NCBI GenBank assembly: GCA_902792815.1
Contig: CADBAY010000012.1
Coordinates: 1 to 41,780, forward strand
Length of the DNA: 41,780 nucleotides
Direction: 5' to 3'
Origin: an uncultured Bacteroidia bacterium
GTDB taxonomy: Bacteria; Bacteroidota; Bacteroidia; Bacteroidales; UBA932
The notes beneath the pieces were generated by a model. That model was not told where the DNA came from and searched no databases. It worked only from the letters and a program-made list of their open reading frames with translations. This document shows positions 8,289 through 16,504 of this stretch, one piece after another. A program made the translations under genes and the position numbers. Every line of letters starts with the position of its first letter. Within the stretch, counting starts at the first letter, position 1.

Positions 8289-9491
8289 ATGAAAAAAATA
8301 TTAGTGTTTTCAGCAAAAGCTTTGGCATCCCTTTTCCCCGCGCTGCTGATAATAATATGTGTCTTTTCAGTCTCTCCTATCTACAATTTCAGCACTCCGC
8401 AACCGTTCTCCGGACCTGATATCTATAACCCTTATTCCGGGCTTGATACAACCGCCCGCTGGCTCCGGGCCAATTTCCACACGCATACGCGCGTGAATAA
8501 TATCTTAAACGAATGTCCCGAGTATCCCGATGTGGTTTATAATGACTACAAGCGGCTGGGTTACGATATTCTTACTTTCTCGAACCACAATCAGCTCACT
8601 GTACATCCTTATGATTCTATACTGCAGGTGAACGTATATGAGCACGGATACAGCATCTTCAAGTTCCATAAGCTGGTGTTCAATCCGAGCCGTATGGTTT
8701 TGTACGATCATATTCTCCCTCTGTTCGTATCACAAAAGCAGTGGCAGTACGATTACCTGTCGCGCAATGCTGACTTTATAGTCATGAACCATCCCGACCG
8801 CACGCTGCATACTACAACGCGTTCGATGCGCTTGCTCTCGGGTTATCGTTTTATGGAGGCCGACAGTGGAAACGGCACCGACCTGCTTCATTGGGACGAG
8901 GCTCTCAGCGCGGGCCACTATTCTCACTGCCTGATCAACGACGACTGCCACGATTCCGGCAACCACCGCAAGATCGCGCGCCGGTGCAACTGGCTACAGG
9001 CGCCTTCGGCTCAGTACGAAGATTTTAAACCGGCGCTGCTGAGAGGATGTTTCTATTCAATGCGCATACCCGATTTCGGCGACGGCGACTGGGATGTCAA
9101 GTATTCTGAAAACGCCAGTCTTCCGGGCATTTCGAGCATTGGCCTGAAAGGAGATACAACGTTCATCCGCCTGTCTGCCCCTGCCCGCATAGAGGCTTGG
9201 GGGCAAGACCACAGCCTGCTGGCACAGAAGGAGGGGAGTGAGCTCGAGTATGTTATGCAGCCTTCCGACAGCTATGTGCATTTTACGGCTTATTTCGACA
9301 ACGGCGTGGTGATTTACTCCAATGCATTCGCCCGGTTCGACAGTAGCAAAGCGGCGAGCCCTTATCAGGACGCGCCGCACAGTGTAAACTATTTGCTGAC
9401 AGTCTTATTCAACCTCTGCCTTATTGCCATCATCTGGCTCTGCCTCATTGCCACCGGAAGGCTCTTTTCGCACAAAAAACTGAAAGCCTGA
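8289..9491 (+). CDS. Membrane-anchored PHP-domain protein (predicted metal-dependent phosphoesterase)
   Basis: The 400-residue protein has an N-terminal hydrophobic segment (~8-30) and a second one near the C-terminus (~368-390), followed by a basic tail (SHKKLKA). The middle carries the metal-ligand pattern of the PHP superfamily: HTH (64-66), SNHN (98-101), NHPD (167-170), a possible ligand E190, and NDDCHD (217-222). This suggests a phosphoesterase domain held at the inner membrane, probably facing the periplasm; substrate unknown. A less PHP-like, beta-rich stretch follows the catalytic part (~255-355). The last 87 bp overlap, on the opposite strand, the 3' end of the GT39 gene. It may act on a cell-envelope glycan or lipid given its neighbours, but that is inference. 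Confidence 0.75.
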   Translation: MKKILVFSAKALASLFPALLIIICVFSVSPIYNFSTPQPFSGPDIYNPYSGLDTTARWLRANFHTHTRVNNILNECPEYPDVVYNDYKRLGYDILTFSNHNQLTVHPYDSILQVNVYEHGYSIFKFHKLVFNPSRMVLYDHILPLFVSQKQWQYDYLSRNADFIVMNHPDRTLHTTTRSMRLLSGYRFMEADSGNGTDLLHWDEALSAGHYSHCLINDDCHDSGNHRKIARRCNWLQAPSAQYEDFKPALLRGCFYSMRIPDFGDGDWDVKYSENASLPGISSIGLKGDTTFIRLSAPARIEAWGQDHSLLAQKEGSELEYVMQPSDSYVHFTAYFDNGVVIYSNAFARFDSSKAASPYQDAPHSVNYLLTVLFNLCLIAIIWLCLIATGRLFSHKKLKA

Positions 9492-11108
9492 CCGCCTGTA
9501 CAAGAATTCCGCATCGGGGGCATCTTCCTTAAAGCGCTCAACGTGCTCGGGAATATCCTTTACCACAAAATAGCAAGGCTTGTCCAGGGGGCCTTTGCTG
9601 AGCCATTCAAAATCTTCGCAAGTATTCTCCGGCTGCCTGCCGGTATAGAAATACTGCGCGTAGCTTTTGAAATAAGCCGGCTGTACATAGCAGTCCTCTC
9701 CCTGGCGTTCGATATAAAAGTCAACTGCCGATGCCTGGCTGTATTTTTCTACCTCGGGAACGGCGCAAAGTATCGCAGTCATTGCAAATAAGAGGTTGCC
9801 GGCCGCGAGCGGAATAAAGTCCGAAGTCTTGCGATTCTTGTTGAAACGTATGCAAAACCACACGGTACAAGCGATGAGGATCAGCCCGACGAATGGCTCG
9901 AACCCCTTCCATTCGCTGCTCGCTTCCATGCAGCTTATGGCAAACGGATCATCCACCAGCGGAACAATAAGATGCTTGAAATGGTCAAACAGAGTAAGAC
10001 CGGTGAGTACGATTCCGTAAAATGCGGCTGTGGCGATGAGCAGCGCCCGGTGCCACCAGCTGAACTTTATCTTGCCGTCCATCATGCGTGCCGCCGCCCA
10101 CGCTCCCAGGAAAGTGATAGGGAAGTAACAGAATGACGAGTAGTGAACTATCTTGGTGCGTACTATAGTAAACAGAATCAAGACCACCCAGAGCGAAGTC
10201 ATCATCCATCTGAAAAGCCCTGCGGTCCTGCTGTCCTCCTCGCCCTGGAGAGGCTTGCGTTTTAATGACGAAAGCGCCAGGAAAGATGCCGGCGTTACCC
10301 CGAACAACAGTATCACGAAGTGGTACAGCAAGAATCCGCCATGTCCGGCGTCCTTGGTTTCGAACAGCCGTATCTGGTAATCGATGAAATCTTTAATGAC
10401 TTCGGTGTGCCCGCTTGCTGCCAGTGCAATGAACCAGGCGCCACCTGCAAGGGCGAGCATAGCCACATAAACAGCCACGTCTTTCCACTTGAAATCAAGA
10501 CGGAACTTCCTGAAGACGACGAGCCATACGAAGAACGTCAGCGCGAAAATCAGAAAGCCCACCGGACCCTTGGTGAGTACTGCAAGCCCGGTAAACAGGC
10601 CGCTGAGAGCGGCGTGCCTTGTGCGGAGGCCGGCGGCTCCCTCGTCGGTATAGCGGGAGAAAAAGTAAATGCCCAGAAAAATGAAATAATTGAACCAGGG
10701 ATCGATGATGCCGGACTTGAAATAGAAGAAGGGGAGGAAAGAGATAGCATAAAGACCGGCCCACAGAATGCCAAATCGGGTGTCCTCGGTCTTGTATCCT
10801 ATGTGGAAAAGAGTGAGCAGGGTTATGATGCCCATAACGGCATTAGGAAAGCGGGCGGCAAATTCACCTATTCCGAACACTTTCATGCTCAAAGCCTGCA
10901 TCCAGATAAACAGGGGCGGTTTTTCCCAGAAAGATTCGAAGTTGATCTGCACATTGAACCAATCGCCCGTCAGAATCATCTCGCGGGCCGATTCGGCAAA
11001 GTTTATCTCGTCCCAGTCGAACAGGCGCACCCCTCCTATCCCGGTCACGAAGAGCAAGGCTCCCAGGACTATTATGCAGAGGTCGATGAGTAAGATTCTG
11101 TGTTTCAT
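9405..11108 (-). CDS. GT39/ArnT-like membrane glycosyltransferase
   Basis: The 567-residue polytopic membrane protein begins with one TM helix followed by the acidic loop FDWDEINFAESAREM, the first-loop pattern of the GT39/ArnT/PMT (GT-C) superfamily with its catalytic acidic residues. WEKPPLFIWMQ and AARFPNAV follow, both typical of ArnT-like proteins. About ten further hydrophobic segments precede a soluble C-terminal domain and an acidic tail. Such enzymes move a sugar from a polyprenyl-phosphate donor to lipid A, a lipid or a protein on the outer face of the inner membrane. The ATG overlaps the gtrA stop (ATGA), so it is the last gene of the lptD run. Its 3' end overlaps the PHP gene by 87 bp on the other strand. 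Confidence 0.87.
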   Translation of the reverse strand: MKHRILLIDLCIIVLGALLFVTGIGGVRLFDWDEINFAESAREMILTGDWFNVQINFESFWEKPPLFIWMQALSMKVFGIGEFAARFPNAVMGIITLLTLFHIGYKTEDTRFGILWAGLYAISFLPFFYFKSGIIDPWFNYFIFLGIYFFSRYTDEGAAGLRTRHAALSGLFTGLAVLTKGPVGFLIFALTFFVWLVVFRKFRLDFKWKDVAVYVAMLALAGGAWFIALAASGHTEVIKDFIDYQIRLFETKDAGHGGFLLYHFVILLFGVTPASFLALSSLKRKPLQGEEDSRTAGLFRWMMTSLWVVLILFTIVRTKIVHYSSFCYFPITFLGAWAAARMMDGKIKFSWWHRALLIATAAFYGIVLTGLTLFDHFKHLIVPLVDDPFAISCMEASSEWKGFEPFVGLILIACTVWFCIRFNKNRKTSDFIPLAAGNLLFAMTAILCAVPEVEKYSQASAVDFYIERQGEDCYVQPAYFKSYAQYFYTGRQPENTCEDFEWLSKGPLDKPCYFVVKDIPEHVERFKEDAPDAEFLYRRSGFQFFVRKEPSGGNEAEPDDGNKAEVE

Positions 11109-11539
11109 TTGCTTCGGAAGAGAATCAATTTTTTGGCCGCAAAGTTCCAGACGAACACAATCACGGTGGTGATGATTTTAGATACCATATAGTGCAGGCC
11201 GGCTTTTCCGGTAAAGAGCCACATCAGGGCCTCGGTAAGGCCAAGTCCGCAGATGCCAATAAGAACGAAGATCAGTATTTCGGCGCTGCGGTTTTTCAGG
11301 CTGCGTTTGTCAAATACCCACAGGATGCTGAACAGATAAGTTATCAGAAGGCCGACGGAGAAAGCTATGGCGGTCCAAAGCAGAAGATGCTGTTTCCCGA
11401 AGCTTTCGGTGAGCAAGGCCAGCAAGCCGGCATCCACCAAAAAGGCGGTTCCGCCCGAAATCAGGTAGCGGAATGCTTGTATGCGTATGTCGGGGCTTTT
11501 GTGAAGGAAAAGCTGTCTGATAAAACTCTTTAGCGTCAT
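11105..11539 (-). CDS. GtrA family membrane protein
   Basis: The 144-residue protein has four predicted TM segments, and the region FRYLISGGTAFLVDAGLL (residues ~23-40) is the GtrA signature. GtrA-family proteins are thought to flip polyprenyl-phosphate-linked sugars across the inner membrane. I chose the ATG at 11539, which overlaps the GT2 stop (ATGA); the frame is open upstream, but that part lies inside the GT2 gene. It is flanked by a GT2 that would load the lipid carrier and a GT39 that would use it, the classical three-part arrangement. Confidence 0.88.
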   Translation of the reverse strand: MTLKSFIRQLFLHKSPDIRIQAFRYLISGGTAFLVDAGLLALLTESFGKQHLLLWTAIAFSVGLLITYLFSILWVFDKRSLKNRSAEILIFVLIGICGLGLTEALMWLFTGKAGLHYMVSKIITTVIVFVWNFAAKKLILFRSK

Positions 11540-12282
11540 TTGGCAGGGAATAGCTTGGAGCGCATCAGGTGCCACTTGCAAAGCCTGTACACGAGCGACA
11601 CCCTCAGGACGCCGAAGCCGTAAATGGTACTGCGCTTGAGGTTGATGGATGAAGCGTCGTCGAAATACTTGGTGGGGCAGGTAACCTCGCCGATTTCATA
11701 CCCGGCCCAGAATATCTGGGCGGCCATCTCGTTGTCGAGAATGAAATCGTCGGAGCAAGCATTGTAGTCAACTTTGCGTAGCACATCGGCGCTGAAGGCA
11801 CGGTAGCCGGTGTGATACTCCGAGAGTTTCTGGTTGATGAGTACATTCTGCGTGAATGTAAGGAAACGGTTGGCGATGTACTTGATGAGGGGCATTCCGC
11901 CTTTGAGGGCTCCTTTACCCAGAATGCGGGACCCGAAAACTACCGGATATACGTCGTTGGCGATAATATATGCCATAGCTTCTATGAGCTTGGGCGTATA
12001 TTGGTAGTCGGGATGAAGCATTATTACAATGTCGGCGCCAAGCTCAAGGGCACGGTTGTAGCAGGTCTTCTGATTGCCGCCGTAGCCCCTGTTCTTCGGG
12101 TGGATGAGCACCTCTTTGATGCCCAGTTCGCGGGCTTTCTCGACGGTGCCGTCGCGGCTGCAGTCGTCGGTCAGTATCACTTCGTCCACTATTTCCCTCG
12201 GAATCTCGGCGTACGTCTGCTCAAGTGTCTTTTCGGCGTTGTATGCCGGCATTACTACAATTATCTTCTTGCCGTGTATCAT
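11536..12282 (-). CDS. Glycosyltransferase family 2, polyprenyl-phosphate sugar synthase type
   Basis: The 248-residue GT-A enzyme resembles dolichol/undecaprenyl-phosphate mannosyl- or glucosyltransferases. It has VVMPAYNAEKTL at the N-terminus, LTDDCSRDGT, NRGYGGNQK and MLHPDYQYTP (the D-x-D-like metal site), but no long C-terminal TM pair of the GtrB/ArnC kind. It likely transfers a sugar from a nucleotide donor to undecaprenyl phosphate at the cytoplasmic face. The donor sugar cannot be predicted. It starts 12 nt after the lptD stop and overlaps gtrA by 4 bp, so these genes are probably co-transcribed. Confidence 0.88.
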   Translation of the reverse strand: MIHGKKIIVVMPAYNAEKTLEQTYAEIPREIVDEVILTDDCSRDGTVEKARELGIKEVLIHPKNRGYGGNQKTCYNRALELGADIVIMLHPDYQYTPKLIEAMAYIIANDVYPVVFGSRILGKGALKGGMPLIKYIANRFLTFTQNVLINQKLSEYHTGYRAFSADVLRKVDYNACSDDFILDNEMAAQIFWAGYEIGEVTCPTKYFDDASSINLKRSTIYGFGVLRVSLVYRLCKWHLMRSKLFPAK

Positions 12283-12294
12283 TTGTGCTGAATA

Positions 12295-15045
12295 TCATCT
12301 GTTATCCCAGTAGCTGCTGCTCTTCTTCAGCTGGAGAATGTCGGCCAGGGCCGCCGCGTTGGCGGCGATGCGGAACTGGTACGACGCCCAGTTGCCCGTA
12401 GGCACCCAGGATACCGAAATGTTGAAGCAGTGCAGGTCGTAGGTGAAACTGAACTGGGTTGTAGTTATCTTCATCGCTTTCAGGTCGAAGCCGCTGCTGG
12501 CAGTTATGTTCAAGCGCGGCGTGAGCCGCAGGTTGCCGTTGGCCTGAAGGGTCTGGGTGATGTTGTTATGCGGTGTAAGCTTGCCCTCTTCCATCTTGTA
12601 CTGGCGGCTGAGGCTGAAGGAGTAGCTCAGGCTCAGCGACCATGGAACATTGGGGTTGGTGTAATAGAGCCATCCTCCCGGGATGAATTCGCCCGTCACA
12701 GGATGATAGAAATACCGTTGGTAATAGCTGGCGGCGCCGTTAATTGTGGAGCCTCCTTCGCGGCCGTTGTTGTTGGGGTCTTTATTGCCGTCGTTTCCTT
12801 TGATGGAGCCATCTCCCGAGATGGAATACGATGCCGAAGCGGATATGTTGTTGAGCCTCAGAAGGCCCTGCCCCTGGGTAATGGCAAACTTGCCTATTCT
12901 CGTACCTGTGGGCCCGAGGGCGTAAGGGTCGAAACTGGCGCTGCTGCTGATGGAAATCTTGTTGAAGAGCGAAGTGGACATCGACAGGTTGACGGTGTTC
13001 ATCTTCAAACTGTCGGCCAGGAAATTGTAACCCGTACTGATGTTCAGCTGGTCGATGAGCTTGACTTTCTTTGAACCGCCTCCGGTGGTGTCGGCAAAGT
13101 CGCGTACCTTGGCTTCGAGGTTGTTTCCGATGGCGAGCGTGGCCGTAGCCGAACGTCCTTTGCCCGGCGGACTGTACACCTGCCCTTGGTAGATGTTGTA
13201 GTCGTAGGTCTGCTCTTTACCATGCACGTCGGTGTATTTCAAGCTCCTGTAGCCGTTTGCCGCAGTACCGAGTTCGGGACTGAAACTCATCGACAGGGAC
13301 GGTGAGATAACGTGCCTGATGGCTTGTATTTTCCGGTATGATCCGAATTGGAACAGACCGTAAATACGCGTGGTCATGGCCACTGAACCTGAATACTGCT
13401 GAGTGACTCCGAAGGTGTTGAACTGCGAGCTTGGCTGCTCCTCGACCTTGTCGGTGTCGGGGTTGTAGGCGTATTCCCGCTTGCGGAACATCCAGTTCAT
13501 GCCGTAGTTGAACGAGGGGTTTATGTTCAGGTACTTGAACAGCTGGAAGTTTGGAAGGCCTATGTTGAAATTGTGCGTCATGCCGTTCTGGAAGCGGTCC
13601 AGGAAGCCTTCCTGCCCGAATTCCGATGCCTTGAAGTTGATCTTGTTCTGGAGCGTTGTGTTGTAGCCCAGCGAGAATTTCTCGTAAAAGCGCTCTTTGC
13701 CTACCCTGACCTTGCGTTTGAAAGGGTAGAAGGTGCTGACCGAGAACGTTACGTTAGGCAGGGTGAACGCGTACGAAGAGTCTCGCGAACTCTGGGAATG
13801 CAATGCGTTGACGCTTAAGTTGAACTTGCCGTTCCAGTTCTTTGAATAAGAAACCGACGATGATATCTGGTTCTGCAAGGCTTCGTTGACCGAGCGGGAG
13901 TTGAAACGGCTGTTCGACGGCGAGGAAAAGTTAACCGAAGCGTTGAATGACGTTCCGGGATGCGCCTTGGAGTCCTGGGTATGGGACCACTTGACCGCAA
14001 AGTTGCTGTATTCCTGAAAATCGGGAGTGTCCGGCTCACCCGTCTGGTCGTGGGAGTAGGTGAATCCGAAATTACCGTTGAACTTGTATTTCACCATGTA
14101 CCGGGAGTTGACGTTGACGGCCCAGGAGCCCAGGGTGAAATAATCTCCGGTGACTGACAGGTCGAGATAGTCTCCGAACACAAAGTACATACCGGCGTCT
14201 TTCATGTAGAAGCCTCGGGCGTTTTCTTCGCCGAAGTTGGGCATCAGCAGGCCCGTGGCCCGTTCGGGACGCTTGGGGATGAAGCCGAAGGGGAGACCGA
14301 CGAACGGCAGCTTGACGTCTTCCACCACCAAGTATGCGGGGCCGAATACCGTCTTCTGGCTTGGCTCGGTCATAACTTTTGCCGATGTAAGTGCTAGGTA
14401 GTAATGCGGATGGTCGAGGTCGCATACCGTGTACTTTCCGTCGGTCATGTTGATACTCCTGTCGGGCATCATCTTAACCTTGCCGCCGTGCAGCAGCGCG
14501 CTTTCTTCGGTGGTCAGGATGTTCTTGATGGACGATTTCTTGGTCTCGAAGTTGTACTTGACTTCGTCCATGTTGTAGGTCTTTCCGCCTTGGGTCATAA
14601 CGGGCCGTCCGACCCATTCGCCGGCCAGGGAGTCGTAAATGCCACGAGCGAAGACGGTGCCCGTCTTCATGTTGTACTGCATATAGGCGGCGGTGAGTTT
14701 CATGTCTTGATACTCGACCGTTACGTCGCCATAGTAGTAAATCATGCGCTGGCCGTCGGTAAATACTTCGACGATGGAGTCTTTTGCTGATGAGAACGCC
14801 GGCATTTCGAGCGAACTCTTGCTCCTCAGGGCGGCTGAATCTATGCGGTGCAGCGAATCGGCCACGTGTATGGAGTCCCTTCTGGCAAGTTCCGCCGAAT
14901 CAAGGACGGTCTCCCGGGACGTTTTCGGAACGGCATTGCTGAAAACCCTGCGCGCACCGCGCCGCCCGGCATTCTGGGCAGGTACGATGTTTGCCGTAAG
15001 GGTTAACAGCAACAAAACCGAAACAATTCGCTGTAGTAATCTCAA
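12295..15045 (-). CDS. lptD: LPS-assembly protein LptD-like outer-membrane protein
   Basis: The 916-residue product has a signal peptide (MRLLQRIVSVLLLLTLTANI..., cleavage after the AQ at ~23-24). A linker, a periplasmic OstA/LptA-like beta-jellyroll (~90-260, for example YYYGDVTVEYQDMKLTAAYM) and a long C-terminal beta-barrel rich in alternating Tyr/Ser/Phe follow. In Gram-negative bacteria LptD inserts LPS into the outer leaflet with LptE; this is the Bacteroidota version. The start appears to be a TTG (15043-15045): a stop lies six codons upstream, and no ATG precedes the signal peptide. A TATTTTTG box at 15077-15084 lies upstream. It heads the run lptD-GT2-gtrA-GT39. Confidence 0.9.
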   Translation of the reverse strand: MRLLQRIVSVLLLLTLTANIVPAQNAGRRGARRVFSNAVPKTSRETVLDSAELARRDSIHVADSLHRIDSAALRSKSSLEMPAFSSAKDSIVEVFTDGQRMIYYYGDVTVEYQDMKLTAAYMQYNMKTGTVFARGIYDSLAGEWVGRPVMTQGGKTYNMDEVKYNFETKKSSIKNILTTEESALLHGGKVKMMPDRSINMTDGKYTVCDLDHPHYYLALTSAKVMTEPSQKTVFGPAYLVVEDVKLPFVGLPFGFIPKRPERATGLLMPNFGEENARGFYMKDAGMYFVFGDYLDLSVTGDYFTLGSWAVNVNSRYMVKYKFNGNFGFTYSHDQTGEPDTPDFQEYSNFAVKWSHTQDSKAHPGTSFNASVNFSSPSNSRFNSRSVNEALQNQISSSVSYSKNWNGKFNLSVNALHSQSSRDSSYAFTLPNVTFSVSTFYPFKRKVRVGKERFYEKFSLGYNTTLQNKINFKASEFGQEGFLDRFQNGMTHNFNIGLPNFQLFKYLNINPSFNYGMNWMFRKREYAYNPDTDKVEEQPSSQFNTFGVTQQYSGSVAMTTRIYGLFQFGSYRKIQAIRHVISPSLSMSFSPELGTAANGYRSLKYTDVHGKEQTYDYNIYQGQVYSPPGKGRSATATLAIGNNLEAKVRDFADTTGGGSKKVKLIDQLNISTGYNFLADSLKMNTVNLSMSTSLFNKISISSSASFDPYALGPTGTRIGKFAITQGQGLLRLNNISASASYSISGDGSIKGNDGNKDPNNNGREGGSTINGAASYYQRYFYHPVTGEFIPGGWLYYTNPNVPWSLSLSYSFSLSRQYKMEEGKLTPHNNITQTLQANGNLRLTPRLNITASSGFDLKAMKITTTQFSFTYDLHCFNISVSWVPTGNWASYQFRIAANAAALADILQLKKSSSYWDNR

Positions 15046-15061
15046 ATTACAATTAATTTGT

Positions 15062-15069
15062 TAAATTTG
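15062..15069 (+). promoter_or_regulatory. Predicted -7 box for the amidase gene
   Basis: TAAATTTG matches TAnnTTTG, 25 nt before the TTG start at 15095. It faces the opposing lptD box only 7 nt away, and TTTGCG-AAA-CGCAAA (15066-15080) forms an inverted repeat joining the two. Confidence 0.5.
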
Positions 15070-15076
15070 CGAAACG

Positions 15077-15084
15077 CAAAAATA
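15077..15084 (-). promoter_or_regulatory. Predicted -7 box for lptD operon
   Basis: TATTTTTG on the minus strand matches TAnnTTTG, about 31 nt before the lptD TTG. Transcription from here would start inside or beside the amidase box. Confidence 0.5.
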
Positions 15085-15094
15085 CTATTATTTT

Positions 15095-16204
15095 TTGAAA
15101 CGTACAATTTACTTGCTTATAACCGTCCTTCTGACGTGCCTTTCCGCGAACGCCCAGACTCTCAAGCTTACCACTGTCTGCATCGACCCGGGGCACGGCG
15201 GAAAGGACCCCGGATGTGTCAGTAAAGACGGTAAAACATACGAGAAGACTCTTACCCTCGATATCTCGAAGCGCTTCGCCGAAAAGATCCGCGCCGGGTA
15301 TCCTGGCGTAAAGGTGGTTTTGACCAGGGACACCGACAAGACTTTGAGCGTCGGAGCAAGGCCGGCAATCGCCAACAAGGTGGAGGCGGACCTTTTCATC
15401 TCGATCCATATCAATTCAGTCCCCAAGACTACTCCGAGCGGCTACTCGGTACACGTGTTGGGCAAGTCGTCCCAAAAGGACCGTGACTTGTTTGCGTACA
15501 ATATGGACATCTGCAAAAGGGAGAACTCCGTAATCCTTTTGGAAGATGATTACACTACCACTTATCAGGGGTTCGATCCTAATGACCCTGAATCATTTAT
15601 ATTCCTTCAGCTGATGCAGAACTCTAACTTGGAGCAGAGCCTTGAATTTGCCCAATTGGTGGCTGATAAAATGAAGGGAGGCCCTATCCCTACCAACCGT
15701 GGAGTGTCGCAGGATCCTTTCCTCGTGCTGTGGAAAACCGCCATGCCGGCAGTGCTGATAGAAATCGGTTTCCTGTCCAACAGTTCAGACCTGGCAGCCC
15801 TTAGAAGCGCCTCCAACAGAGACAAGATTGCTACCCGCCTCTTCAATGCATTCAAGGAGTATAAGACGCGTTACGACGGCAGCCTCTCTCTGGATGTCGA
15901 GGTCGAGGTCGAGGGAGAAGCCGCGCCTAAGCCTGCTCAGCAGGATGCCGGTGAACCCGAAACGCAAGGCAGTGTACAGTACGGGATCCAGATTTTTGCC
16001 GGTTCAAAACTTTTGGACAAAAAAGACAAGTCGTTTATGGGATACGAACCCCGCATTGTCAAGTCCGGTAAACTCTATAAATATGTTATAGCAGTAGAAG
16101 ATTCGGCGGGGGAGGCGAAGGCCCATCTTTGTGAAATCCGCAAAAAATATCCTGATTCTTTTCTTGTGAAAATTGAGGGGGAAACGGTCTCTCTTGTTAA
16201 ATAA
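15095..16204 (+). CDS. N-acetylmuramoyl-L-alanine amidase (Amidase_3) with SPOR-like C-terminus
   Basis: This secreted enzyme cleaves the bond between N-acetylmuramic acid and L-alanine in peptidoglycan. The 369-residue precursor has a signal peptide (residues 1-~20, ending SANAQ) and an Amidase_3 catalytic domain with zinc ligands His34 (DPGHGG), Glu50 (KTYEKT) and His105 (SIHIN), plus catalytic Glu223 (LIEIGF). After an acidic/Pro-rich linker (~265-290) comes a C-terminal ~75-residue segment starting VQYGIQIFAG, which resembles a divergent SPOR peptidoglycan-binding domain. The start is TTG at 15095: no in-frame ATG precedes the signal peptide. It is divergent from lptD, so two envelope genes share one promoter region. 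Confidence 0.92.
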   Translation: MKRTIYLLITVLLTCLSANAQTLKLTTVCIDPGHGGKDPGCVSKDGKTYEKTLTLDISKRFAEKIRAGYPGVKVVLTRDTDKTLSVGARPAIANKVEADLFISIHINSVPKTTPSGYSVHVLGKSSQKDRDLFAYNMDICKRENSVILLEDDYTTTYQGFDPNDPESFIFLQLMQNSNLEQSLEFAQLVADKMKGGPIPTNRGVSQDPFLVLWKTAMPAVLIEIGFLSNSSDLAALRSASNRDKIATRLFNAFKEYKTRYDGSLSLDVEVEVEGEAAPKPAQQDAGEPETQGSVQYGIQIFAGSKLLDKKDKSFMGYEPRIVKSGKLYKYVIAVEDSAGEAKAHLCEIRKKYPDSFLVKIEGETVSLVK

Positions 16205-16504
16205 CTCACGGGGCGTTTTTAATTTTTTATTTTGTATACGCATTTACAACGGTGCTTTTCCTTAAAATCGCTAATTTTAAACAATTTAAAATTGTAACTT
16301 TAGTGAAATTAATATATTTAGACTCGCTCCTTTAATGTAATGCATTGGTTTTCAGTGGTTTCTAAATGATATGTAAGATTTGTTTTTCCATATTATTTAA
16401 TGCTTAAAAAATTAAAAAACAATAGCATTTAGATTTTTTTTTAACTTTTTTTTCAACCACTTTTGCATTCGCTATCTGCCCTTTCTGGCGGATCGCAATC
16501 TTTA
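16205..16504. other. 300-bp AT-rich region upstream of dnaA
   Basis: This gap is strongly AT-rich with long T and A runs. I see a 15-bp inverted repeat (16281-16295, ACAATTT-A-AAATTGT) but no cluster of TTATNCACA DnaA boxes. A perfect TAnnTTTG box is also not evident close to dnaA; CACTTTTG (16458-16465) is a partial match. It presumably holds the dnaA promoter and long leader. Nothing here supports calling it the origin of replication. Confidence 0.5.
16281..16295. repeat. 15-bp palindrome upstream of dnaA
   Basis: ACAATTT and AAATTGT form a perfect inverted repeat around a single central A. It could be an operator for dnaA control. In DNA this AT-rich, a chance palindrome is also possible. 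Confidence 0.3.

Noticed and set aside
16205-16504. Origin of replication next to dnaA
   Set aside because: I could find no cluster of DnaA boxes, and dnaA is often unlinked to the origin in Bacteroidota.
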